A DNA stretch of 46,278 nucleotides from JBGSKY01 sp041740995 (lineage in GTDB: Bacteria > Planctomycetota > Planctomycetia > Pirellulales > Pirellulaceae): positions 1 to 46,278 of the forward strand of contig JBGSKY010000293.1 of NCBI GenBank assembly GCA_041740995.1. Direction: 5' to 3'. Under the pieces are notes generated by a model. The model did no database searches and had not been told where the DNA came from. It saw nothing but the letters and a program-made list of their open reading frames with translations. The translations under genes were made by a program, and so were the position numbers. Shown here piece after piece: positions 8,655-17,247 of the stretch (position 1 is its first letter; every line of letters begins with the position of its first letter).

Positions 8655-10420
8655 TTCAATCATCAACTTCAGAACATCTGATTGACGAAGATTTGATTCG
8701 CCGCGCTCTTCGAGGTTATGGTCCAAATCTAAGAAAATTTACGACTACAATTCGCGATCAAATAGATCAGCGTAGCCGCCAGGATGCTTCAGCGGCAGTT
8801 CCGCTCAACCATTCTCGCTGGTCACGCATCGCCGCTTCGATCATTCCATTGCAAGCGATCCAACAACTCGTCGGCCCGTCAACTACATCTGTCACTAACG
8901 CGAGTTTAGCGACAGCTAAACTATCGTTGACTGCAAAAATTCTTGCAGCCATTAGCTTCCCTGTAGTTGCACTATTTTTGATGCTCGGCGCAACTGCATT
9001 TGGGATGTTCAGAATTCGACGCTCTGCCATTTCTACAAATGCAAATGCGGATTTGCAGCGATCCGCAACGCAAGCCGTCTCGCATTGGTGGCGAGGGGAA
9101 TTGATCGCGCAAGTCAGTCTTGCATTTCTGATTTTCGCAGCCCTGTGGTTCAACTTGACTTGGTGTATTTACGTCGTCTTCTTCGTCTCAGGCTGCTTGA
9201 CCGTAACCTTGATTTCGATGCTTGCACGAACCGGTCAAATCGACCGACGACAAATCGCGAACTGTCTGATCCCCAGTCTAATTTTTCTGATCCAACCATT
9301 GATGATGCTAAGCCATCATTCGATTGGTCTTCACATCATCGATCCGATGGCAACAGTCCTAGTTCTAATTCTCGGCACCATCGGTTTGGCTCTCTATGTT
9401 CGATTTACTTGCAAAAACCAAACCTTCTTACACAAAGACGCTATGACGTTTTTGCTGGTTATATCTTTCGCTTTATTTATCGGTTTGAGTAATTCTTTCT
9501 GGTGGCCCATATCTCAAAACACAATTAAATCTAACGTCGAGAACTTTGACAAAGCACCGTACAAATCGGCAGACTGGCAACATTGGTCGATCGGTGCGCA
9601 GTGGCTGCGAGATAACCACGTACAGCTAGATTTGTCAAAACCGAAATCGTTCTTAGAAAAGTCGCTGGCTACCGAAATCAACCCTCTCATTTTGGCCGTC
9701 GCTTTCGAGAATGGTCTGATCGACGCAAAGCGAGTGGCTGAACTTGTTGATTTGCAAGCGACCAAACGACGTTGCTTGTCTCCTTACTCGCGCGATCAAT
9801 TGTTGATGAACGTGTCGCAGCAAAGCTTCCAACTTGAGTCGTTATACAGACTTGAAGAACTATCGAATCAAGACGTCGATTTTCTCAAACATCGATTATT
9901 GTTGACGCTGCAAACCAACGATCGGTCGACGCAACAGCTTGACGAAATTGTCGCCATCCTGCGATTGCTGAAGTCTTTGGGACGACCCTGCGAAGATCCG
10001 AAGATTTTCGCTCAGTTACGATCACTTTTGGTCAGCTTCCAACGGACGCAACCGCGAGCTTTTCAGCAGACCGGAGGATTTGCGCTCTACCCAACTCTCC
10101 CATTCCCCGATCTAAAAGGAACCTGCGATGGGATCGAACTGATGCAGTTGTGCGGCATTCCAGACGATTTGGATGTCATCGCATTACGAAGCTTTTTGGT
10201 ACCCATTGATTCCGATCGTTTTGTGGTTCGGCAAGGCATTATGAAAGCGGTCGCACGTCAACAATTGTCCGCAATCGATGACGTTCCTAAAGTACGCTGG
10301 TTCGATTATCTGATTTACGAGCATGGTATTTTGATGGCATGCTTGACGATTGCCCTTTGTTTTTATGCACTAAAGGTTGCACCGGTCCAGCAATCACGGT
10401 CCTTACCCACCGAAAACTAA
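8651..10420 (+). CDS. Polytopic membrane protein coupled to the ECF sigma factor (candidate anti-sigma/sensor)
   Basis: A 589-aa protein of no recognised family. I use ATG 8651, which overlaps the sigma-factor stop as ATGA and implies translational coupling; a TTG three codons earlier is less likely. A hydrophilic N-terminal segment (1-90) with basic and acidic helices precedes about six membrane segments (roughly 96-118, 151-172, 173-192, 204-220, 232-252, 264-282). A large soluble region (about 285-560), rich in helix-forming and LL/EEL patterns, follows, then a last membrane helix (about 565-582, MACLTIALCFYALKV). The coupling makes a sigma-controlling role plausible, with the cytoplasmic N-terminus as the sigma-binding part. 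I do not see a canonical zinc-binding anti-sigma motif (HxxxCxxC), so this is inference from position only. Confidence 0.8.
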   Translation: MIQSSTSEHLIDEDLIRRALRGYGPNLRKFTTTIRDQIDQRSRQDASAAVPLNHSRWSRIAASIIPLQAIQQLVGPSTTSVTNASLATAKLSLTAKILAAISFPVVALFLMLGATAFGMFRIRRSAISTNANADLQRSATQAVSHWWRGELIAQVSLAFLIFAALWFNLTWCIYVVFFVSGCLTVTLISMLARTGQIDRRQIANCLIPSLIFLIQPLMMLSHHSIGLHIIDPMATVLVLILGTIGLALYVRFTCKNQTFLHKDAMTFLLVISFALFIGLSNSFWWPISQNTIKSNVENFDKAPYKSADWQHWSIGAQWLRDNHVQLDLSKPKSFLEKSLATEINPLILAVAFENGLIDAKRVAELVDLQATKRRCLSPYSRDQLLMNVSQQSFQLESLYRLEELSNQDVDFLKHRLLLTLQTNDRSTQQLDEIVAILRLLKSLGRPCEDPKIFAQLRSLLVSFQRTQPRAFQQTGGFALYPTLPFPDLKGTCDGIELMQLCGIPDDLDVIALRSFLVPIDSDRFVVRQGIMKAVARQQLSAIDDVPKVRWFDYLIYEHGILMACLTIALCFYALKVAPVQQSRSLPTEN

Positions 10421-10506
10421 CTGATCAAATCTCAAAGCAGTCGAGAGCGTTTTTTGTTAGACTAAGTTTGGAAGTCAACAAAGTACCCAAGCAATCGAAG
10501 TACCTT

Positions 10507-11664
10507 ATGAATCAACGATTTTCATTTTCGACTCGTTTCTCGAAGATCATTCCAATCGCTTATCTTGTCACAGTCTGTTTGGTAGCACTTGCGTCTGCGA
10601 ACGATGAGACCGACCAAGCATATCAATCTCTTCAAAAGATTCCCAACGGCGATGATGATCTTGCATTGGCAAGAAAATCTGCATTGGCGCTTCAGCGCCA
10701 GCCGCCCACCAACGTAGTCGAAACACTCAAGGCGATGCGTGAAGCGACGCCTATTGGACGAAATTGGCTAGCCGCAGTCGCGTCGTCGCAATGGAATCAA
10801 TTGCTTGCGAACAAGTCACAAGCCGAATCGATCACACCGTTGCTGGAGGAATTTCTTGCTGACCAAGCAAACGATGGCGAAGCACGGATGCTTGTCTTCA
10901 ATTGGCTGACGAAAACCAAACCGGAGCTTCGCAAAGAGCGACTTCGCACGATGACCAATGATCTCAGCCCCGAAATACGATTCGCGGCGATCGACGTCAA
11001 GCTTGCCGAACTGCCCGACGACGCACAGGCGATTGACGACCTAATGAGCTTGCTCGAATCGGCCCGGCATCCTGACCAAGTTCGAGCGATCATTAAGCAA
11101 CTTGGGAAGCTTGATCGCGAAATTGATCAGGCCCAGCACTTTGGCTTCCTTAAAACTTGGCAACTCATCGGTCCATTCGACAATCAAAACGAACAACATT
11201 TCGATACGCAATATGATGTCGAAAGCGATCTCGTCCACGGTAAATTCGATTCGAGCAAAACGTATAGTGGAAAGAGCGATCAAATTGTCGCTTGGCGAAC
11301 ACACACAACAAACGAGAACGAAGGGAAAGTCGATCTGGCAGAGATCTACAACAAAGAAAAAGGCGCTATCATCTACGCTTACCAAGTCTTTAATTCTCCT
11401 GACGATCGGACGGCCGAAATTCGCTTAACCAGCATCAATGCAAATAAGCTTTGGTTTAATGGCAAGTTGATTCTCTCGAACAAGGTCTATCACGCGGGTA
11501 CACGGCTCGACCAATACATTGGCGAGATTGAGCTCAAAGGCGGTGAGAACGAGATAGTTGTCAAGCTTTTACAGAACGAACAAACCGATGGCTGGGCGCA
11601 AGACTTTCAATTCCACGCCCGAATCACTGACGCGACCGGCAAAGCGATTCTTTCATCGCCCTAA
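10507..11664 (+). CDS. Secreted helical-repeat plus jelly-roll-like protein, function unknown
   Basis: A 385-aa protein starting at ATG 10507; the frame extends upstream into the previous gene, but this ATG gives a clean signal peptide (basic SFSTRFSK, hydrophobic IIPIAYLVTVCLVALASA). Residues about 34-205 are short helical repeats with HEAT-like alternation (for example LSPEIRFAAIDVKLAELP). From about 210 a domain begins FLKTWQLIGPFDNQNEQHF and runs through beta-rich blocks with KLWFNGKLILSNK and GENEIVVKLLQNEQTDGWAQDFQFHARI. This 'WQLIGPFDN ... NGK ... W.F..RI' arrangement is common in planctomycete and Bacteroidetes proteins with PA14-like or carbohydrate-binding jelly rolls. It sits 50 bp before the beta-propeller gene, so the two exported proteins may work together. 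Confidence 0.8.
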   Translation: MNQRFSFSTRFSKIIPIAYLVTVCLVALASANDETDQAYQSLQKIPNGDDDLALARKSALALQRQPPTNVVETLKAMREATPIGRNWLAAVASSQWNQLLANKSQAESITPLLEEFLADQANDGEARMLVFNWLTKTKPELRKERLRTMTNDLSPEIRFAAIDVKLAELPDDAQAIDDLMSLLESARHPDQVRAIIKQLGKLDREIDQAQHFGFLKTWQLIGPFDNQNEQHFDTQYDVESDLVHGKFDSSKTYSGKSDQIVAWRTHTTNENEGKVDLAEIYNKEKGAIIYAYQVFNSPDDRTAEIRLTSINANKLWFNGKLILSNKVYHAGTRLDQYIGEIELKGGENEIVVKLLQNEQTDGWAQDFQFHARITDATGKAILSSP

Positions 11665-11714
11665 AAGAAATTTGCCACAACAATCAAAGACTCAAATTCC
11701 GGGACGTAAAAAAT

Positions 11715-12932
11715 ATGATTAAAACCTCCTTCTTCGTTCTGTTCTGTATGATGCCGATCTCACTGGCACATGCTTTGGATTGGACTCAGTTTCGTGGACC
11801 ACAAGCTGCTAGTTTTCATCCGCAATCGGATCCGCCGATTGAATTTTCATCAACCGATAATACGAATATCGCTTGGAAGGTCGAAATGCCTGGGCGATCG
11901 GCAGCCGGCCCGTTGGTCGTTGGGAAGACTGTTGTCACGACGTCCAGCGGTGGGATGGACAATCAACGAATTTTTGTGACCGGCGTCGATCTCGATACTG
12001 GTGCGATCGAATGGCAACAAGAAATGGTTTGTCGCGGTCGCCCCTACTCTCACCCGTACAGCAGCAACGCAGCGCCGACTGCGGCCAGCGACGGCGAACG
12101 CATCTTTGCTTTTTACAGTTCGAACGATTTGCTGTGCGTTGATCTGCAGGGCAACATTCTTTGGTACCGAGCCTTAGGAAGCGACTACCCGAAAATCAAT
12201 AATGATACGGGGCTGAGCAGCTCGCCGCTTGTTATTGATGGCGTTGTGATTGTCCAAATTGAAACTCAAGGCGATTCGTTTATCGCAGGATTCGATTCGA
12301 AAACCGGAGAAACTCGATGGCGAGTGGATCGACCGCGATCGGCCAATTGGGCAAGTCCGGTAACACTGGAAACCAACGGCGATCGAGCGATGCTGCTGGC
12401 GACTTCCGGCAAAGATGTCGTTGGCATTGACCCAACCAGCGGCAAGAAGTTTTTCGAACTCGATTCTTCGCCCTCGACAATCTCGTCGGCCACTGTTAGC
12501 GGTCAACGTTTCTATGTTGCCTCCGACGGCTTAACAGCTTATCAGGTCGGCAGCCCAGGCACGCAACCGGTCAAGCTATGGAACAGTCGAAAATTGCTGC
12601 CGGGAAACTCCTCGCCGGTCATCATTGGCGACGCGATCTGGGTCGTGAAGAGTAGCGTGCTCTCTCAAGGCTCAACCGCTGATGGTGAAGAACAATGGAA
12701 GCTTCGCTTGCCCGACGCTGGTTCGATCTGGTCATCGCCAGTCGTCTGCGGTGATCGGTTGTACCTGTTTTCCGACCAGGGCAAGTGCTTCGTCGTCAAC
12801 GTCGGCGGAGAAAAAGGCGAGCTGCTAGCGACCAGTCAAATTGACGACACCGTGCTTGGCAGTCCTGCACCAACCGAAGACGCATTGATTGTCCGCGGTG
12901 ATAAATATCTCTGGAAGATCGCAAAAAAATAA
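11715..12932 (+). CDS. Exported PQQ-like beta-propeller repeat protein
   Basis: A 405-aa protein with a signal peptide (residues 1-20, MIKTSFFVLFCMMPISLAHA) followed directly by DWTQFRGP, the usual opening of planctomycete PQQ-like propellers. Repeats of the type 'GxxxWxxxxxxxxSSPVxxGDxLY' recur through the chain (for example TGAIEWQQEM, KTGETRWRVD, GSIWSSPVVCGDRLYLFSDQGKCFVVN), giving about seven blades. The fold is that of BamB and of PQQ dehydrogenases, but there is no vicinal Cys-Cys or catalytic Asp region of methanol dehydrogenase, so it is more likely a binding or scaffold protein. It is the last gene of the rightward set and converges on the next gene with 8 bp between stops. Confidence 0.88.
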   Translation: MIKTSFFVLFCMMPISLAHALDWTQFRGPQAASFHPQSDPPIEFSSTDNTNIAWKVEMPGRSAAGPLVVGKTVVTTSSGGMDNQRIFVTGVDLDTGAIEWQQEMVCRGRPYSHPYSSNAAPTAASDGERIFAFYSSNDLLCVDLQGNILWYRALGSDYPKINNDTGLSSSPLVIDGVVIVQIETQGDSFIAGFDSKTGETRWRVDRPRSANWASPVTLETNGDRAMLLATSGKDVVGIDPTSGKKFFELDSSPSTISSATVSGQRFYVASDGLTAYQVGSPGTQPVKLWNSRKLLPGNSSPVIIGDAIWVVKSSVLSQGSTADGEEQWKLRLPDAGSIWSSPVVCGDRLYLFSDQGKCFVVNVGGEKGELLATSQIDDTVLGSPAPTEDALIVRGDKYLWKIAKK

Positions 12933-12940
12933 AGCCGCTA

Positions 12941-13444
12941 CTATTCAAGAAGACTGGGCGGCCATTTATCGAACAAGGTGGTCAAAAAGTCGAATGAAAG
13001 CTCATAGATCTTCGGATGATTGCTCAGTCGTGGCCCAGCAATATTGAGCACCGCTGGGTTGTGAAGCAGCAGCCATTCACGAATTCGATTAACAGGCTTG
13101 GCACCGTAAAGCCGTACCTGCTCTAGCGGTTTGCCAACTTGCTTGGCATAGTTGGCTGTTAACAACGTTCCACCTTCAAGCGAACTGCCATAGAGAATAA
13201 GTGTTGCGTCTGAGTCAATAACGTTGCGACGCGTTCGATCCTGATATTTGTTGCTCTGCATCTCTTGCAATTGATAAACCTCGGCAATTCGACCATCCTC
13301 GGCCGCGCGATTCTTGGGGCACCATCCTCCATGATCAATCCCAGCCGCAATCGCCCAATCCAGGGCGGCACGATCAACACCTGTTTGGCCACCGGATACA
13401 ATTTTTTGCGGTCGATAAGTCGCCTTCGATTGAGAACGAATCAT
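12941..13444 (-). CDS. Putative molybdenum carrier / YpsA-like (SLOG-fold) nucleotide-binding protein
   Basis: A 167-aa Rossmann-like protein. IVSGGQTGVDRAALDWAI near the N-terminus is the signature of the family annotated 'putative molybdenum carrier', which is related to YpsA and the SLOG nucleotide-binding proteins. The block HGGWCPKNRAAEDGRI and the later TLILYGSSLEGGTLLTANYA fit the same fold. The name comes from a homologue crystallised with molybdate; a ligand role in cells is not settled, and SLOG relatives often bind nucleotides. It is the last gene of the leftward seven-gene operon, 19 bp after the pseudouridine synthase. Confidence 0.85.
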   Translation of the reverse strand: MIRSQSKATYRPQKIVSGGQTGVDRAALDWAIAAGIDHGGWCPKNRAAEDGRIAEVYQLQEMQSNKYQDRTRRNVIDSDATLILYGSSLEGGTLLTANYAKQVGKPLEQVRLYGAKPVNRIREWLLLHNPAVLNIAGPRLSNHPKIYELSFDFLTTLFDKWPPSLLE

Positions 13445-13463
13445 TGATTAAAAGCCTTATCTG

Positions 13464-14153
13464 TTAGCCAAGCAAGTTTGCATTGATGCCAATTTTATTC
13501 CACTGCTTTGGTGGCGGACAAGTCCAAGCCATGCGGTTCTTGAGTGTTGGATGATCCAAGGAGAATTGCCAACAGTGCAGTGCAATCTCGTGCTTGAAAT
13601 CGACGTCCGAACCGTATTTGATATCACCAACAATCGGACATCCGATCGCAGCCAGTTGTGCTCGAATCTGGTGCTTGCGACCAGTAAGCAAATGAATTTT
13701 CATCAGCGAATGATCCCCTGACTGGTAAACCACTTCGTATCGCAACGATGCATCTTGCGAATTGGGCATAGGGCGTTTATAGGCAAGACTTTTTCTGGCC
13801 ACATCATCGCGAACTAAGAAATGGTTGAGCGTCGCGACCGGTTCATTGGGCACCGACGAGGTCACGGCCAAGTAGGTCTTATCGACTGTCCGATTGCGAA
13901 TTTGCTCGTTCAGCCGCGCCGCCGATTTGCTCGTCCGCGCCATCGGAACAACACCAGAGACTGGGCGATCCAAACGGCTGACAACGCCAAGGTATACTGC
14001 GCCAGGTTTTGCATATTTTTCGCGAACATACGATTGTGCCCACAACAAAACCGAATCGTCGCTGGGCAACGCTCCTTGAACAACCCAGCCTGCCGGCTTG
14101 TTCAAAACCAGCAAGTGATTGTCCTCGAATATTACCTGCGGTTGAGAATTCAT
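13464..14153 (-). CDS. RluA-family RNA pseudouridine synthase
   Basis: A 229-aa enzyme that converts specific uridines in rRNA or tRNA to pseudouridine. It consists of the catalytic domain alone, without an N-terminal S4 domain, like the shorter RluA/TruC members. The catalytic aspartate is in SRLDRPVSGVVPMART (HRLD-type motif). The conserved LLTGRKHQIRAQLAAIGCPIVGDIKYG block forms the C-terminal part of the active site. The ATG overlaps the stop of the TsaE gene by one base (TAATG at 14151-14155), so translation of the two is probably coupled. The exact target site cannot be told from the sequence. Confidence 0.92.
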   Translation of the reverse strand: MNSQPQVIFEDNHLLVLNKPAGWVVQGALPSDDSVLLWAQSYVREKYAKPGAVYLGVVSRLDRPVSGVVPMARTSKSAARLNEQIRNRTVDKTYLAVTSSVPNEPVATLNHFLVRDDVARKSLAYKRPMPNSQDASLRYEVVYQSGDHSLMKIHLLTGRKHQIRAQLAAIGCPIVGDIKYGSDVDFKHEIALHCWQFSLDHPTLKNRMAWTCPPPKQWNKIGINANLLG

Positions 14154-14650
14154 TAGTCCTTATCCGTCTCGCAAGAAAACGTTTGCATCGACTTGGCGAT
14201 AGATGCGGCGAATGTGCCTTCCTCCGCTACTAACCGAACTTGGCGCCCCCCTTTTGGCGTCAGCTCAATCGTCATCGTCAAAGACTCTTTCGGCATTGCT
14301 TCCGGAAATTTGTTGGCCCATTCAATCAGAGAAACAACTGGCGAGTAAACGATGTCAAAAAAACCAAAACTGTCCAGCTCTTGTTCCGAATTTAAACGAT
14401 ACAAATCGATATGGACGATCGGCAATCTAGCCGCGTATTCATGAAGTAAGACAAACGTAGGACTGGAAACATCGCCCGCATCACCACTCATCGCGGCAAC
14501 GATACATTTTGCAAACTGCGTCTTCCCAGCCCCGAGCGTTCCGATCAAAGCAATAGTCAAAGGACGATCTATGAAAGATGCCAAACGCATGGCGAATAAT
14601 TCACAATCATCGACCGAGCACCATTGAAATGGGCCAATTGAAGTCGTCAT
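14153..14650 (-). CDS. tsaE: tRNA threonylcarbamoyladenosine biosynthesis ATPase TsaE
   Basis: A 165-aa P-loop ATPase that works with TsaB and TsaD to place the t6A modification at A37 of ANN-decoding tRNAs. The Walker A loop LIGTLGAGKTQFAKCI, the switch-like block VSSPTFVLLHEYA, and VHIDLYRLNSEQELDSFGFFDI followed by SLIEWANKFPEAMP match the family closely. I start at ATG 14648-14650, which leaves 7 bp after the thiL stop; an upstream GTG at 14683 would overlap thiL by 26 bp. TsaE is usually one of the more mobile members of the t6A set in gene order; here it sits between thiL and an RluA-type synthase. Confidence 0.92.
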   Translation of the reverse strand: MTTSIGPFQWCSVDDCELFAMRLASFIDRPLTIALIGTLGAGKTQFAKCIVAAMSGDAGDVSSPTFVLLHEYAARLPIVHIDLYRLNSEQELDSFGFFDIVYSPVVSLIEWANKFPEAMPKESLTMTIELTPKGGRQVRLVAEEGTFAASIAKSMQTFSCETDKD

Positions 14651-14657
14651 CTCAAAG

Positions 14658-15572
14658 CTAGTCCGATTGATGTTGATACCCACTGGTTCGCAGCGGCAGC
14701 AGCTTGGCTGATTTTGTGCGAGCCCACAAACCGGTTCGTGAAATGATCTTTCCGACGACAGTCAGCGGCACATCCCAATCGCTGTGTTCAATAATTTCGC
14801 GTTGATCGGGAGGTACAGTAAAAAGCAGTTCGAAATCTTCTCCATCACCCAGCGCGTGCTCGATACTAGGCTTACCATCGCTCGCAGACAACGTTTTTGC
14901 TGCATCAGAAATCGGTACCTTATCTAGATCAATGTCTGCCCCACATCGACTAGCAGAACATAAATTGAGCAAGTCGGTTGCGATGCCATCGCTAATGTCG
15001 CAAGCCGCTCGGACCGTTGTCTTTTGACGTAGTTGTTCAGCTAGTTTCAAACGTGGCTCGAAATTCAAATGCTTGCCCAAAATGCTACCACCAAGCTCGC
15101 CGCTTACAACTACAAGATCTCCGACCTTGGCGTTGCTCCGCTGCCATGGATCACCTGATTTAACAGTTCCAATCGCTGTCGCATGAACGACCAACGGCCC
15201 ATTCCAGGTGTTCGTGTCTCCACCGGCAATCGCACAATTCCATTGGGTTGCAACTTCAACGACGCCAGAAAAAAGATCTTGTGCGATCGACGTCGCGCTG
15301 GCCTTTGGCAAACAGAAAGATAAAAACAGCGCTGTCGGCGTTGCACCCATCGCCGCTATGTCGCTCAAATTGACCGAAGCGAGTTTGCGTCCGATTGATC
15401 GCATGTCAGTTTGATCCGAAAGAAAATGCGTTCCATCGCACAACGAATCGCAAGTCACGACTAGAGGTTTATCACCGGTCGCAAGCACTGCCGCATCATC
15501 ACCGATTCCCAACTGGACTTGCGGTAGCTTTGCACTTTGTAAGGCGGCCCACGCGATAAAGCTTCGTTCCAT
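14658..15572 (-). CDS. thiL: Thiamine-monophosphate kinase ThiL
   Basis: A 304-aa ATP-dependent kinase that phosphorylates thiamine monophosphate to the active cofactor thiamine pyrophosphate. The PurM/ThiL fold is shown by GIGDDAAVL near residue 22, LVVTCDSLCDGTHF, RKLASVNLSDIAAMGATPTALFLSF with the metal-binding Asp, and AIAGGDTN. Later blocks are VSGELGGS, CDISDGIATDLLNLC and ALGDGEDFELLFTV. All the acidic residues usually coordinating magnesium are in place. It follows the RFAP-synthase gene after 5 bp. Its position between methanopterin and t6A genes suggests shared transcription rather than shared chemistry. Confidence 0.95.
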   Translation of the reverse strand: MERSFIAWAALQSAKLPQVQLGIGDDAAVLATGDKPLVVTCDSLCDGTHFLSDQTDMRSIGRKLASVNLSDIAAMGATPTALFLSFCLPKASATSIAQDLFSGVVEVATQWNCAIAGGDTNTWNGPLVVHATAIGTVKSGDPWQRSNAKVGDLVVVSGELGGSILGKHLNFEPRLKLAEQLRQKTTVRAACDISDGIATDLLNLCSASRCGADIDLDKVPISDAAKTLSASDGKPSIEHALGDGEDFELLFTVPPDQREIIEHSDWDVPLTVVGKIISRTGLWARTKSAKLLPLRTSGYQHQSD

Positions 15573-15577
15573 CAGTT

Positions 15578-16627
15578 TTAGTGTTCCAAAATTTCTATTT
15601 TTACGCCGTCAGATTTGACATGCGACCGATTGACTTGAAAATCTGCAAAGCCAGCTAGCTGCACAGCGTCACTGATCGTTTGCAGCTCACTGTCGCTTAC
15701 TGGCAACGGCGAAATTGCCCAATGCGTCGGTCCCCAGCTTGACTGTCCAACCGCAAATAATCCGAGCTGATGCAAAACCTCAGTCAAATCGTCTGGGCTT
15801 TCCAAAGGATGATTTTGAGTGGTCGCTGGTTCGAATAACATCCCAGCCAATTGGTTGTATCGGGTAATTGCCGGGCCGAACAACTCGAAACACGATTGAT
15901 CCAAGCCAGGCAAAATGCATTCGTCGATCAACTCTAACATTTGCGAGGAATACTTGTTCGATGATTTTTCACTTCGATCAAAAAACGATTGTTCTTCCGA
16001 GCCGCTAACCCCACGGCCGTTGGGGTTTTCAAAAAGCAAGACTGACCATTGAGATGGAAACTGTTTCAAAACCGTTGTCCGATAGTCGTCATCGTGAACG
16101 ATCGGACCATCGCACCCAGTATCGTAAACCCAACCTCCATGGAGAAAACCATCTAGGCCAATATGTGATCGTTTGCCGCGACCACTGGCCGCTGCAAGCG
16201 CCGAATGTTCGTCAGGCATCAAACGCGAGTTCCGAATCCACAAATCGCGAGCGTTGATAAATTGTTCGTCACTCGGGTTTTCTAGCTGATCGAAATAGGT
16301 CGCAATCAAGGTGGCCACAGCACATGCAAGTTGCGTCCCGCTGCCCAGTCCGCTGTGTAGGTTCGGCGATTGGCTGACCAGCATTTCAAGCGGCGGCAAG
16401 CGATCATGCCCCAAGAAATCATTGCTCCGCTGCGCAGCATCCACGATGCGATTTTCTTGTTCTTCGGTTGAATCAAGAACTTTAAATCGGTCAGCGAATT
16501 TCGCCTCGATCGTCATCACCGGTTGCTGCAGCATCAATCCCAAGCCGCTGTAACAACGCGGCCGAGTTCGATCGATTTGCATCAATCCAAAGTGAAGTCT
16601 AGCTGGCGATTGAATCCGAAAGTGCAT
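15578..16627 (-). CDS. Beta-ribofuranosylaminobenzene 5'-phosphate synthase-like protein (methanopterin pathway)
   Basis: A 349-aa GHMP-superfamily protein. Family members condense 4-aminobenzoate (or 4-hydroxybenzoate) with phosphoribosyl pyrophosphate, releasing CO2 and PPi, in the first committed step to the arylamine part of tetrahydromethanopterin. The N-terminus MHFRIQSPARLHFGLM has the RLHFGL signature; NLHSGLGSGTQLACAVATLI is the GHMP loop; SSWGPTHWAI lies near the C-terminus. I start at ATG 16625-16627 because it aligns with the family; the frame opens at a TTG at 16660. The neighbours agree: a PabA-type amidotransferase (for aminobenzoate) and a DUF447 protein, both seen in bacterial H4MPT clusters. 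The C1 pathway role is therefore well supported by context. Confidence 0.87.
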   Translation of the reverse strand: MHFRIQSPARLHFGLMQIDRTRPRCYSGLGLMLQQPVMTIEAKFADRFKVLDSTEEQENRIVDAAQRSNDFLGHDRLPPLEMLVSQSPNLHSGLGSGTQLACAVATLIATYFDQLENPSDEQFINARDLWIRNSRLMPDEHSALAAASGRGKRSHIGLDGFLHGGWVYDTGCDGPIVHDDDYRTTVLKQFPSQWSVLLFENPNGRGVSGSEEQSFFDRSEKSSNKYSSQMLELIDECILPGLDQSCFELFGPAITRYNQLAGMLFEPATTQNHPLESPDDLTEVLHQLGLFAVGQSSWGPTHWAISPLPVSDSELQTISDAVQLAGFADFQVNRSHVKSDGVKIEILEH

Positions 16628-16671
16628 CGGTCGCAAGAATTGGTTGACGTACGTGGACAAAAGCTCGAAAT

Positions 16672-17247
16672 CTAACCTCTGGATAGCTTTGCTTCCAGTC
16701 GAGCAACGACAAATTCTTGCAACTGGTTCAATGCTCGAAGTTCACAATCACCACCAGTTTTTTTGACCATCAGGTCAGCGTAAGCCATTTGTTGTTCAAA
16801 AATGCCTTCCGGGAGCATATCGATTCGCGTGGCCGAGATGGCAAGCTCCAAGATTGCGTGCATGGCACGGTTCCAACCAAAAAATGGTTTGAACTCTCGC
16901 GAACTGACCGCCTTTGCTTGAACAGTACATCGTGGCTCGTCAATTTCCCAATCGTGCAGTTCCAATGCAAAAGCTCGGCAAGCGTTTGGAAGGATGTAGC
17001 CGAATCCCTCTACTAATTGTGTCTCAATTTTTGATTGGAGACCGACAACGCAATTGACCAACAGTTCGATATTGTCGACGACATGAATCACACAACGGTT
17101 TTCTCGCCGAAGGTTAGCGAACGTCTTCGAGCTCGAAAACGGTTTGAGCGTCCATAACTTCAATTCGCGATCAACATGCGGCCCAATGGCCGAAACGTGC
17201 GACGATCTATTTTCGTTCTCTGTTGTGATGATCGCTTCAAGGATCAT
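16672..17247 (-). CDS. DUF447-family protein associated with tetrahydromethanopterin genes
   Basis: A 191-aa protein with MILEAIITTENENRSSHVSAIGPHV at its start and LWTLKPFSSSKTFANLRRENRCVIHVVDN following, the pattern of the DUF447 family, which has a flavin-reductase-like split-barrel fold. The C-terminal half (about 110-190) is helical, with PFFGWNRAMHAILELAISATRI. The family is found in methanogens and in H4MPT-using bacteria, including planctomycetes, and is thought to act in synthesis or handling of this cofactor; its reaction is unknown to me. The start ATG (17245-17247) lies inside the end of the upstream pabA-like gene, an 11-bp overlap, so the two are translated together. Confidence 0.82.
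   Translation of the reverse strand: MILEAIITTENENRSSHVSAIGPHVDRELKLWTLKPFSSSKTFANLRRENRCVIHVVDNIELLVNCVVGLQSKIETQLVEGFGYILPNACRAFALELHDWEIDEPRCTVQAKAVSSREFKPFFGWNRAMHAILELAISATRIDMLPEGIFEQQMAYADLMVKKTGGDCELRALNQLQEFVVARLEAKLSRG

Noticed and set aside
10339..10506. An N-terminal extension of the secreted repeat protein overlapping the membrane protein gene
   Set aside because: The extension overlaps the preceding gene in another frame and precedes a complete signal peptide starting at ATG 10507.
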